From positions 682,001-746,000 of the forward strand of contig CAWDWP010000001.1 of NCBI GenBank assembly GCA_963806045.1: 64,000 bases of DNA. Direction: 5' to 3'. This document shows, one piece after another, positions 44,414-53,414 of this stretch. Each line of letters starts with the position of its first letter. Positions within the stretch are counted from its first letter, which is position 1. The notes below the pieces were generated by a model. It was given only the letters and a program-made list of their open reading frames with translations, was not told the origin of the DNA and did no database searches. This DNA comes from DATCHW01 sp963806045. Its GTDB lineage: Bacteria; Bacteroidota; Ignavibacteria; Tepidaquicellales; Tepidaquicellaceae. Made by a program: the position numbers and the translations under genes.

Positions 44414-44570
44414 AAACAATTAATTAATTAGTAATTAGTAATATAATAATAGCAAAACGGGAACGGGATTAAGTTTGCAAAAACACGAAGCAATTCCCCC
44501 AATTATATTCTAAGAAATTTCACAGAGTGACTCTGAGTTGAACACAGAGTAATGCGGAGAAAAGATTTTA

Positions 44571-44665
44571 AAACTACAAAAGTTTATTTCCCTGGAATGA
44601 AAAATTCGAAAAAATATTTTAATTAATTTTATAATCGGGGTAAAAATTAAAAACTTTTGTAGTTT
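44571..44665. repeat. 95-bp element with 15-bp inverted ends
   Basis: AAACTACAAAAGTTT (44571-44585) and its exact reverse complement (44651-44665) enclose 65 AT-rich bases. The arms are almost the same as those of the 33-bp palindrome at 33956-33988. It lies between convergent genes. It is MITE-like in layout. The rest of 44414-44683 holds AT-rich words and CAGAGTGACTCTG, and no gene. Confidence 0.55.
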
Positions 44666-44683
44666 ATTGAAACTCCATACACT

Positions 44684-45586
44684 CTATTCACTCGTTATTA
44701 CATATTCGCGGAAGATTTTCCATTTGCTTTTAGTTTCTTCTTCGCGAAAAAGCTTGAAACTTCTTTTTTCTGTTTTGGTTTCATTATCGTATGAGAAAAC
44801 CTGGTCGAAAGAAAGGAAAATATAACTTGAAGAGGTTGAGTCCGGTTCGGTTTTTAAATTCAATAAAACACAATTCTTATATTTCGCAGTTCTGAAAAAT
44901 CCCGAAAGCATCTTCAGTCTTTGAGATGCATCAATCGTTTTATTGTTTTTATCATAATAAAGATAGTCTTTATCAAGCATTGGTTTTATTTTTTCAATAT
45001 CTCTTTTTTGATAAGCATCGTTCCAGGTATTTGAAATCTGTTTTATTCTGTATTTTTCACCGGTGAGATTATCATTTACCTCTTTATAAGTGACATATAA
45101 AGCCATTAAAACCACGATAGAGAATACTATGATACTGGATATTGCGAGAACATTGCTATTTCTTTTCAGTGTAATATTATCACGGTATCGTTTTTTGTAT
45201 TCTTCTTCGAATGGAGAGGGGATTTGGTCTTCGGATTGTTTATTTCCACAGTGCTTGCAGTATTTTGAATTTACATCGATTCTTTTTCCGCAGTATTTAC
45301 AATCGGTTTCTTCAGGTTCTGCTTTCTTTTCTTCCTGAAATATTTTTTCGATTTCTTCTACTGTTCTGTTGCCGATATCCGTGCCCGTTTCGGTTTTAAT
45401 TTCGGTCACAGGATTTTTTGAACAACCGTATGTTGTACATCCGCGATTTTCTTCCCAGCAATCTATGTGATGAGGTGTACCGCAGTCACTGCAATATATA
45501 GTATCGGATTCCTGCTTGATGGCTGACTGGCAGTAAGGGCAGGTCTTTTTATTGCTTAGTTTATATTCTCCCGTTGTGACTGTCAA
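44684..45586 (-). CDS. membrane protein with prokaryotic RING finger and zinc ribbon
   Basis: A 300-residue protein. Residues 16-55 have a RING-type ligand set: C16, C19, C32, C35, H39 or H40, C43, C50, C55 ('CPYCQSAIKQESDTIYCSDC', 'HHIDCWEEN', 'GCTTYGC'), the pattern of bacterial Prok-RING domains. Residues about 95-115 form a zinc ribbon ('CKYCGKRIDVNSKYCKHC'). One transmembrane helix (about 150-168) precedes an extracytoplasmic C-terminal domain that resembles NTF2-like folds ('ISNTWNDAYQKRDIEKIKPM'). The gene starts 3 bp after the E1-like gene, with a Ubl gene before that. A ubiquitin-ligase-like adaptor is inferred from context. Confidence 0.82.
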   Translation of the reverse strand: MTVTTGEYKLSNKKTCPYCQSAIKQESDTIYCSDCGTPHHIDCWEENRGCTTYGCSKNPVTEIKTETGTDIGNRTVEEIEKIFQEEKKAEPEETDCKYCGKRIDVNSKYCKHCGNKQSEDQIPSPFEEEYKKRYRDNITLKRNSNVLAISSIIVFSIVVLMALYVTYKEVNDNLTGEKYRIKQISNTWNDAYQKRDIEKIKPMLDKDYLYYDKNNKTIDASQRLKMLSGFFRTAKYKNCVLLNLKTEPDSTSSSYIFLSFDQVFSYDNETKTEKRSFKLFREEETKSKWKIFREYVITSE

Positions 45587-45589
45587 TTA

Positions 45590-46766
45590 TTATGGCTCTT
45601 TAAAAATATTGTCTGAATCGAATTCAATCTGAATTTCTTTTTGAGAATTTTTATCTCTTAATATTATAATATCGTTATAAGGAATTTTCAATTCCTGCAG
45701 TTTTTTATTTCTAACCGATTTAAATATATCTGAATTTGATGTCAGCAAATGGAATGAAGCGGGAGTAAACATCACATTTTCCCGTTTCAGGTCTTTTGCA
45801 GAAATAAGATTCATATTTCCGAAATACTCTTCCTTTTTTCCTTCCGGACTCTGGAGTTCATAAACGATTTCGTTATTGAATTCAATAATGAAATCGGAAT
45901 TCTTAAAATATTTTTTCCCGAAATCAAATACATCCTGAATTGTTACATTCCCGAAATCTTTATTTAGTTTCAAAATATTTTCAAAAGTATAATGAGACGG
46001 GCAATCCTCTTTTATTTGATATTCGACAATATAAGAATCGTTATTTACTCCGTTGAAAACAAAACCTTTTCCATCGAGCAATATCAGCTCTGACCTATTA
46101 TGCAGATATTTGATTGCTTCCTGAACCTGTATACCTGCAATGACAGATGATATCGTAGGTGTTGTCGGAATTTTTCCCTGCTGAATATCATTTAACCCCA
46201 AGCAGTAAGCAGGATTTTCTCCTGTTAAGGGATTTATAATCGGCTTCACTGAATGTACATTCATAGCAGGCATTTTCAGCAGAAAAGAATCCTCTTGCCA
46301 CACCTCCGAGAACTTCAATAGCGCCGTCTATCCAGGGAGTGCTGACTTTTCTGCAGGATTGATTTACAAACAAACGAGCTTCGCGGTTATCAAGCCCGCA
46401 TATAACAATATCCATTTCTTTAAATATTCCGAGACCAAGCTCGAAAACATTTCCCGTAAAATATTTTAATTCAACTTCATCATTAATTTCTTTTGCTCTT
46501 TTACATACAGTCTCAGATTTCGGTTTGTTTATATCTTCTTTCCGGAAAAGCACGCTGCGTGTGAGGTTGCTGAGTTCTACATTATCCATATCCACTGCAT
46601 AAATATGCCCGACACCTGTCATTGTGAGATTTTTTACAATTTCATTTCCAAGTGCTCCGCATCCTATAACAAGGACTTTCGCTTTTGATAATATTTTCTG
46701 GTCCCACCAGGGAATAATATCAAAACGTGAATACCTGTTATTATTGATATCGGAAAGATTAATCAT
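45590..46766 (-). CDS. E1-like (ThiF/MoeB family) activating enzyme (one frameshift)
   Basis: The first frame (46766 to about 46198) has the adenylating Rossmann fold: 'VLVIGCGALGNEIVKNL', 'VDMDNVELSNLTRSVLF' (Asp and Arg for ATP), 'KPKSETVCKR' and 'VICGLDNREARLFVN'. A CYEC pair and a later 'KSC' fall where MoeB has its zinc pair and its conserved Cys. The second frame (to 45590) continues 'GLNDIQQGKIPTTPTISS' and has CPSH where MoeB has the second zinc pair, then about 130 residues with an ubiquitin-fold-like end ('KIPYNDIIILRDK'). One extra G in the G4 run at 46196-46199 explains the break. It should activate the adjacent Ubl. Confidence 0.85.
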
Positions 46767-46776
46767 AATTATTTAA

Positions 46777-47046
46777 TTAACCTGCAGTTATTTCAGGATA
46801 GAGCCTTAATACGTCTCCGTCTTTAACCCCTGCTTGTGCAAGAGTCTGGTCTTCAGATAACTGTTTACCGGATGCTTTATGGTGGAATTTATATGACAGC
46901 GGTTCGCCGTCTGGTCCGGTTAAAGGCATTTTCATTTTTGGCAGCAGAGCTTCCATAATTCTTTTTATGGCAGCATCATCCGGCAGTGTTGCCTGCTGTT
47001 CTTTATTTCCCGTTGCGTCTATTATTGTAACATTAATTTTTGCCAT
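46777..47046 (-). CDS. ubiquitin-like (YukD/EsaB-type beta-grasp) protein
   Basis: I take the ATG at 47046 (89 residues). A TTG at 47061 would add five. The fold is a beta-grasp: 'INVTIIDATGNKEQQATLP', helix 'DAAIKRIMEALLPKM', 'YKFHHKASGKQL', 'TLAQAGVKDGDVLRLYPE'. The tail ends 'ITAG', a single C-terminal Gly, not Gly-Gly. It lies 10 bp upstream of the E1-like gene and in one operon with it and the RING protein. A modifier role is inferred from context. YukD-type proteins are otherwise known from type VII secretion loci, of which there is no other trace. Confidence 0.8.
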   Translation of the reverse strand: MAKINVTIIDATGNKEQQATLPDDAAIKRIMEALLPKMKMPLTGPDGEPLSYKFHHKASGKQLSEDQTLAQAGVKDGDVLRLYPEITAG

Positions 47047-47199
47047 ATTCAAATTTATCAAATTACAGGACTATGTGAAATGGAAAAGATTTAGCTTTTA
47101 TCAGATGTACGCAGATTGGAAACTAAGATAAAATTTCACAGACCTTTTGTATCTCAACAGACGTTAAGATGGTTAAGAAACCGTTAACGTATCCCAATA

Positions 47200-47217
47200 C
47201 CACGGTTGAAACCGTGG
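47200..47217. repeat. CCACGGTT palindrome in divergent gap
   Basis: CCACGGTT-GA-AACCGTGG lies in the 296-bp gap between the Ubl and the ABC binding-protein genes, followed by GCTGAAG. It looks like a REP-type dispersed element and is not followed by T, so it is not a terminator. No gene is seen in the gap. Confidence 0.5.
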
Positions 47218-47342
47218 GCTGAAGACTTATTTTACGAACATTCAAGTTCTAGATATATTTACCTTTCATTGTATAATAACTAAATTGTTTTTAAAAACTA
47301 ATTAGATTATTTTTTGAAGGTTTTAAAAATTAAAACAGGCTT

Positions 47343-48488
47343 ATGAAAAAGTTACTTACTGTATTAAAGTCTTTATTTATTTTACTCATAACCGTTTCCT
47401 TATTCTCCTGCAAACCAAAAACTGACGATACTAAAATAGTGATAGGTCAGTTTACTTCTTTAACCGGCAGTGAAGCTACATTCGGTATTTCTTCGGATAA
47501 CGGCTTAAAGCTGGCTGTTGAAGAAACAAATAAAACAGGCGGAGTAATCGGAAAACAAATTGAATTAATTACGTATGATAACAGGGGATTACCTGCGGAA
47601 ACACAGACCGTTGTGGAAAAACTTATCAACAGGGATAAAGTCGTTGCATTAATCGGCGAAGTTGCATCCGCAAGAAGCAAAGCAGCCGCACCAATATGCC
47701 AGACAAATAAAATTCCGATGATATCACCTGCTTCGACTAATCCGGAAGTAACTTTAATAGGGGATTATATATTCAGAGTTTGTTTTATTGACCCTTTCCA
47801 GGCATCAGTAATGAGCAAGTTTGCTTTGAATACAATGAAGGTGAAAAAAGTTGCTCTCCTGATTGACCAGAAAAATGCATATTCCACCGGACTCGCAGAT
47901 AACTTTAAGAAAGTATTCAAAGAAATGGGCGGTGAAATAGTAGGCGAACAGAAATACCAGGCAGGTGATAAAGATTTTAAAGGACAGCTCACAGCACTGA
48001 AATCAACTAATCCTGATGCAGTATTTATTCCCGGATATTATACAGATGTAGGCTTAATTGCAATACAGGCAAGGGAAATAGGATTAACAGTTCCTCTATT
48101 CGGAGGTGACGGATGGGAATCCGATAAGCTTACTGAAGGTAAGGCAAAAGATGCTCTCGAAGGTTGTTTCTTTTCCACTCACGTATCTGCAGAAGACCCC
48201 AATCCGAAGGTTCAGGAATTCATAAAGAAATACCGTGAGAAATATAAAATGGAACCGGATGCAATGTCGTTCCTTTCTTACGATGCAGGTATGCTGTTAT
48301 TCGATGCTATTAAAAGAGCAAACTCAACTAACGGCGAAGCAATAAAAAATCAACTTGCAAAAACAAAAGATTTTCCGGGAGTTACGGGTAACATTACAAT
48401 TAACGAACAGCGAAATGCAATCAAACCGGCAATCGTACTCGAAATTAAAGGCGGAAAATTTAAATATAAAGAAACTATCGCACCATGA
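47343..48488 (+). CDS. branched-chain amino-acid ABC transporter binding lipoprotein
   Basis: A 381-residue protein with a lipoprotein signal ending 'LFSC' near residue 21. It has the type I periplasmic-binding fold of LivJ: 'KIVIGQFTSLTGSEATFG', 'GLKLAVEETNKTGGVIG', 'EVASARSKAAAPICQTNKIP' and 'KVALLIDQKNAYSTGLAD'. Its 3' end overlaps livH by 4 bp. Substrate: probably branched-chain or other amino acids, or related small molecules. The signal implies anchoring in the cytoplasmic membrane. Confidence 0.9.
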   Translation: MKKLLTVLKSLFILLITVSLFSCKPKTDDTKIVIGQFTSLTGSEATFGISSDNGLKLAVEETNKTGGVIGKQIELITYDNRGLPAETQTVVEKLINRDKVVALIGEVASARSKAAAPICQTNKIPMISPASTNPEVTLIGDYIFRVCFIDPFQASVMSKFALNTMKVKKVALLIDQKNAYSTGLADNFKKVFKEMGGEIVGEQKYQAGDKDFKGQLTALKSTNPDAVFIPGYYTDVGLIAIQAREIGLTVPLFGGDGWESDKLTEGKAKDALEGCFFSTHVSAEDPNPKVQEFIKKYREKYKMEPDAMSFLSYDAGMLLFDAIKRANSTNGEAIKNQLAKTKDFPGVTGNITINEQRNAIKPAIVLEIKGGKFKYKETIAP

Positions 48489-49396
48489 CGGAATTTGTTC
48501 AGCAGTTATTTAACGGTCTGTCGCTCGGAAGCATCTATGCACTGATTGCGCTTGGATATACAATGATATATGGTATTCTACGCTTCATCAATTTTGCGCA
48601 CGGTGATGTATTTATGATAGGTGCATATGCAGGATATTACCTTGCAATGCTTTTCAGTTTTTCAACTGCAACAGGCGGTACATCTTTATTGATTTCATTT
48701 GCAATACTTACCGGTGCAATGGTAATTTGTGCATTGCTCGGATTTACAATTGAAAAGCTTGCATATAAACCATTGCGTAATTCTCCAAAGCTGACAATAC
48801 TGATAACGGCAATAGGTGTTTCGCTTTTTCTTGAATATACAGGTCAGCTGGTTTTCGGAGCTGACCCGAAATCATTTCCGACACTCGTTGAAAATACTCC
48901 TGCTTTGACCATTGGCAGTGCAGTAATATATTCCAATTCTATTGTTGTGATAGTTGTATCGCTTATATGCATGTTTGTACTTCGCATTATTGTAATGAAA
49001 ACAAAAATGGGAACTGCAATGCGTGCTGTTTCACATAATATGACTGCCGCAAGCCTTATGGGAATTAATCTGAGCCGTATAATCAGTTTTACATTCATAA
49101 TAGGTTCTTCACTTGCAGCGGTTGCGGGTATTTTATTCGGTTTGAATTATCCAAAGATTGACCCGCTGATAGGAATACTGTACGGTTTAAAAGCTTTTGT
49201 GGCAGCAGTTCTGGGAGGGATTGGAAATATACTCGGTGCGGCTTTAGGAGGACTGATACTCGGAATCATTGAAACATTCGTATCAGGATATGTATCATCT
49301 ACATTCCGTGATGCAATAGCATTTGCGATATTGATTTTTATTCTTCTTGTTAAGCCGACCGGCTTGTTCGGAAAAAAGGAAGTTGAAAAAGTTTAG
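48485..49396 (+). CDS. livH: branched-chain amino-acid ABC transporter permease
   Basis: A 303-residue membrane protein with the LivH start 'LFNGLSLGSIYALIALGYTM', 'GILRFINFAHGDVFM', 'GTAMRAVSHNMTAASLMGI' and the C-terminal 'VAAVLGGIGNILGAALGGLI'. It forms one half of the channel. ATG overlaps the binding-protein stop (ATGA). The second permease (livM) and both ATPases (livG, livF) are not in the window, so the operon is split or the rest is elsewhere. The following gene is unrelated. Confidence 0.93.
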   Translation: MTEFVQQLFNGLSLGSIYALIALGYTMIYGILRFINFAHGDVFMIGAYAGYYLAMLFSFSTATGGTSLLISFAILTGAMVICALLGFTIEKLAYKPLRNSPKLTILITAIGVSLFLEYTGQLVFGADPKSFPTLVENTPALTIGSAVIYSNSIVVIVVSLICMFVLRIIVMKTKMGTAMRAVSHNMTAASLMGINLSRIISFTFIIGSSLAAVAGILFGLNYPKIDPLIGILYGLKAFVAAVLGGIGNILGAALGGLILGIIETFVSGYVSSTFRDAIAFAILIFILLVKPTGLFGKKEVEKV

Positions 49397-49439
49397 ATGG
49401 CTTTTTAAAAATTCTATTGGAAACTAAACAAATAAGGTT

Positions 49440-49973
49440 ATGAAGAAAATATTATTACTTTTGTTTTTATCATTCTTTCTGTTTTCCTGTAAAGATAATA
49501 CCCCTGAGAAAAAACCGGAAACATCCACTCAGGATGATACTAAGAAAAAAGAACTGGAGTTAAAAGAAAAAGAACTTGATATAAAAGAAAAACAGCTACA
49601 GAAAGATAAAGAAATAGCCGAAAAGGAAAAGCAGCTTTCAGATAAAGAAAAACAGTTAGAAGAAAAAGAACAAAAACAAAAAAACCAACCGCCCGACAGT
49701 CAGCGGAAAACTGATTATGCCGGAGTTCCCGGCAGTTATCCTGAAGGTTCAAAAAGATATCTGAATTACGATGATATTTACGGTAAAACAAAATGGCAGT
49801 TAAGGGTTATGCGTAATGAGATATTTGCAAGACACGGATATATTTTCCAGTCATCCGATTTGCGAAAGCATTTCAGCAGACAGACCTGGTATGACGCTCA
49901 GTATAATGATGTTACCAATGTGCTTTCTGAAATTGAGAAATATAATGTTAATTATATAAAAGGGTACGAATAG
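49440..49973 (+). CDS. lipoprotein with charged coiled coil and YARHG domain
   Basis: A 177-residue protein. The lipoprotein signal ends in 'LFSC' (about 17). Residues 35-80 are a charged heptad-like stretch ('KEKELDIKEKQLQKDKE'). Residues 100-175 are a YARHG domain ('WQLRVMRNEIFARHGYIF', then 'WYDAQYNDV'). YARHG domains occur in extracytoplasmic proteins and probably bind peptidoglycan or other wall parts. TAAGGTT before the ATG is the same leader seen at 17.5 and 29.8 kb. Confidence 0.85.
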   Translation: MKKILLLLFLSFFLFSCKDNTPEKKPETSTQDDTKKKELELKEKELDIKEKQLQKDKEIAEKEKQLSDKEKQLEEKEQKQKNQPPDSQRKTDYAGVPGSYPEGSKRYLNYDDIYGKTKWQLRVMRNEIFARHGYIFQSSDLRKHFSRQTWYDAQYNDVTNVLSEIEKYNVNYIKGYE

Positions 49974-50002
49974 AAAAATCTCATTTAAATAAATTATCAG
50001 AA

Positions 50003-50695
50003 TTGGAATTATTTTCAGGTTTTATAATTGGTTTCTTAGGAAGTCTTCATTGCATCGGGATGTGCGGACCTATAGTGCTTGCTCTTCCCTCAGGGTCTTT
50101 GAGGGATAAGAATTATATATTTGGGAAAATTATTTATAACTCGGGACGCGTTGTAACTTATTCTTTGCTCGGATTGCTTTTTGGTTTTATTGGAAAAGGA
50201 TTTGCTTTATGGGGTATACAAAGATGGGTTTCTATAATTCTCGGAACGCTGATATTAATCTATATTTTCCTTCCCGTAAAATTCAAAAAATCAATTCTGA
50301 ATATTTCTGTATTTGCGAATGCAACAAATTATTTTAAAAAACTATTTGGGAAAATCATACAAAAAAAATCAAGGTCATCTCATTTCTTAATCGGTCTTAT
50401 AAATGGTTTGCTTCCCTGTGGATTTGTATATATGGGGATATTTGCATCGCTTGCTCTTGGGGATGCTTTGAAGGGTATGCTTTTTATGATGTTATTCGGA
50501 TTAGGTACAATGCCGGCAATGCTGGGAGTTTCTTTCGCAGCGAATATTATTAGTCAAAAACTCAAACAGAGAATTAACAGATTGATTCCAATCTTTGCAA
50601 TTGTTCTTGCGATTATTTTTATTTTCCGGGGATTAAATCTCGGGATACCGTACTTAAGTCCTAAAATGAAAATGCAGCATACAATTAGTAATTAA
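50003..50695 (+). CDS. SafE/DsbD-like transmembrane protein (HCxGMCG type)
   Basis: A 230-residue protein starting at a TTG, with about six hydrophobic helices. 'GFLGSLHCIGMCGPIVLALP' near residue 10 and 'FLIGLINGLLPCGFVYMG' are the paired Cys motifs of the SafE/UreH-type transporters related to DsbD/CcdA. Such proteins move metals, sulfite or reducing equivalents, and in many respirers assist copper or cytochrome oxidase assembly. Which applies is unclear. It converges with the DUF5916 gene across about 25 bp of AT-rich repeat. Confidence 0.85.
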   Translation: MELFSGFIIGFLGSLHCIGMCGPIVLALPSGSLRDKNYIFGKIIYNSGRVVTYSLLGLLFGFIGKGFALWGIQRWVSIILGTLILIYIFLPVKFKKSILNISVFANATNYFKKLFGKIIQKKSRSSHFLIGLINGLLPCGFVYMGIFASLALGDALKGMLFMMLFGLGTMPAMLGVSFAANIISQKLKQRINRLIPIFAIVLAIIFIFRGLNLGIPYLSPKMKMQHTISN

Positions 50696-50719
50696 TAATT
50701 ACTAATTATTAATTGATTT

Positions 50720-53081
50720 TTACATTCTCCACAAGTACTGCAATTTTAAAAATATCTGTCTTCCTGTTTCTACATATTTTGTCATTCCGATCAGATTTTG
50801 CAAATTTGAAAAGTTATGAGTAGAACCGATATAAAAAATTGTAAAAGGATTTAATTTGTAACTGAACAGCGGGTCAATTTCGAATGTCTTATTGAATGAA
50901 TCATATTGGAATATTAAGCGAAGGAAAATATTTTTATTAAACTGAAATGTGGACTTATTCCTGAACACATATCCTGCAAATAGTTTTTCTCCCCTGTAAC
51001 TTTTTGCAATTTCAAAGTAATCATAACTGTTTTCAAGAGTCAAACCATTAAAAGGTTTGATTGTATTGGAATGCTCGATGCGAAATCCATAGCCTATATA
51101 CGGATTTTCCTGACGAACAATATATTTGCCGAATTCAAAATACAAACTTCCTGATAAATAATTTAAAGTATTTGAACTCAGATTGAAAAAATATCTTCTT
51201 GCTTCTTTGTTGAACACACCGCCAAAATCTTCATTATTTACAAGGAAAAATCCGCCATTCAATTGTACCTGCTTCGTGAACTGTATCCAGATGCTCGGCT
51301 GAACAAATTCTTCTTTTAGTTTGCCTTCGTAATTATGTCTAAACATACCATAGATCTGAGGTTGAATTCTGGTTATAAATTTTCCGTCCGGATAAAATGT
51401 AAAAGATTGCGAAGTTGAAAACGTATGGAAATTATTGTTATCATTAAACCCCAGGTCTCTTCTCTCAGAAGGGGACGCACTATTATAGCTAATATCAAAG
51501 TTCCAATACTGGGCACTGCGTCTGAAGTCCGCATAAGCTCCAAAGCCGGTAAAGTATTCACCATCGAACGTCCCGGTATATTTTCCGTTATCGAATCTTT
51601 CCGGGTCATAATAAACCGATGAATCATTTAACTCTCTCGTTTGAAAACCGAGCAGTTGAAATGTAAGAGAATAATATTTCATCATCATCAATCTTCCGTC
51701 AAATCCGAAGACCCGGTTGAATCCGTCAATATCAAATAAGTTGTTATTATCTTTCCTCACCTCCCTGTCAGTTAAAATGAATCCTAAATAAGATTCATCT
51801 TTAAAATTTTTCTTAATTCGGAAAATATTAGAATAAGATTTTTTATTAGTGGAAATGAAATTGCTTTTTTCTTCAAAGGGAACAATGAAAGGAGTATTTT
51901 CGTCGTAAGCGAGAACATAACCTATATCAAATGTTCCGACTCTCCCCGAGGTCTTTGCGGCAAAAATAGGTTTATTAATTGAACGGGTATAGACCACGCT
52001 TATCGGAGAATCGAAAATACTGCTGCCTTCAAGAAAGAATGGTCTTTTCTCAGGATAGAACAAAGCAAAAGTTGTATTGACATTAATCTGGTCTGCATCA
52101 GATTCCACCTGCGAAAAATCAGGATTATAAGTCAAATCTGTTGTAAGATTCGATGTGATTCCGTATTTCACATTGAATCCGAATTGTCCTTTTATTTTTT
52201 CATTTTTGAATTCAGAGTCAGCGTTATTCATATCAGAAATATTTCCGGATTGCGAGCCGAGAACATATGGCAGAACTTCAAGGTTATTTCCGCTTTTTAC
52301 GTTTTTTATTCCTTTCAGTTTTGCATGATCTGTGAAAAGTGTACGGTGCATCTCTGTTAATCGGAACGAAAGAATATTGTTCTCTGTAATTTTCACGCGG
52401 TCAATTTCGTAATCAAATGAATACTCCACTCCTGAACATTCTTATCGGGAAACCTGATGCTTTTAAAAGGAATTGCCATTTCAACAGTCCATTTGTCCGT
52501 TATAAATTTTTGCCTCTGAATACCAGATGATATCAAGCGATGCATCCTCACTACCTCCGTTATCAACTGTCCAGACCAGATCTCCCTGGATTCCATAAGG
52601 GTTTACAACAAGTTCATAAGCCTGTTTACCCTCACCATATGCATCTAAATAATATATCAACAAAATCATCATTGAACATTTTATCTCTGTCGGTCATAGT
52701 AGCTCTTATTTTATTCATAGCGGTATCATAACAGGTAAAACCTACATATAGATTATCTTTATCATAAAACATTTGAACTTCGGTTTCTGAAGAAGGCTTG
52801 GTGTTGTTTCCGGGATCAACCTCAGAAAAGTTACCGTACATTTTACATTTTATCCAAACGGGTTCACTCAGTTCTCCGTCAATTTTTATTCCGGAATTAT
52901 CATCTTCGAATATTTCTATATCCAGATTTTTATTCGGAGTGAAATTATTTTTATTAAGAAGGCTGTCTTTTGTAGTTAAAGATGATGAATCCTTTTTAAC
53001 AATAACGGAATCTGATTGTCCGTGGATGCTCAGGAAAGGAATTAAAATAAAAAAACAAAAAAGTAAATATTTATTTCTCAA
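50720..53081 (-). pseudogene. DUF5916 outer-membrane protein, broken by three frameshifts
   Basis: Read from 53081: a signal peptide ('LLFCFFILIPFLSIHG') and a carbohydrate-binding CBM9-like N-domain ('IKIDGELSEPVWIKCKMYGN'). Breaks follow near 52653, 52503 and 52416. Next come 'TVEMAIPFKSIRFPDKNVQE' and a long beta-barrel (52429 to 50720) closing 'FLKLQYLWRM'. The whole has the usual DUF5916 length of about 790 residues. The first two breaks are one extra T each, the third one missing T. Residue sense is kept between breaks, so either the gene decayed very recently or the sequence has indels. The family is an outer-membrane protein of unknown substrate. Confidence 0.8.
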
Positions 53082-53414
53082 GGATTCATTATTAAATTAA
53101 CTATACAATATATTTGACGGAAAAAAAACTAACAAGTTGCACCGGAATTATTTCCACCAGAAATAAATTACCATATCGGGTAATTAGTATAAAATTAAAT
53201 AAATCGGATTAATAAATAAGGTCAAAAGTTAATAAAAATTAATTAAAAGATAAAATATTATTATTTTTTGAAAATTTTTTTATACATTGAAACTTTTTAG
53301 AGAAATTTTGTTCAGGAAAATTTTTCTAAAAAAATATTTTTCAAATGAATTGTTGACAATGATAGTTAAAATGTTATATTACTCATAACATAAATGAGTT
53401 AAGTACTAATTATT
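53082..53414. other. 333-bp AT-rich promoter region
   Basis: The divergent gap between the DUF5916 gene and the ATP-grasp cluster. Apart from the promoter and inverted repeat at 53353-53399, it holds only A/T-rich sequence and no gene. Confidence 0.6.
53353..53399 (+). promoter_or_regulatory. sigma-70-like promoter with downstream inverted repeat
   Basis: TTGACA (53353-53358), 16 bp, TATATT (53375-53380). ACTCAT-7 nt-ATGAGT (53381-53399) follows directly and could be an operator over the transcription start. The distance to the TTG start at 53415 is about 35 bp. It is the best promoter seen in the window. Confidence 0.6.

Noticed and set aside
46777..47046. Type VII secretion locus because of the YukD-like protein
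   Set aside because: No WXG100, EssC or other T7SS gene is nearby; E1 and RING neighbours point to a ubiquitin-like role.
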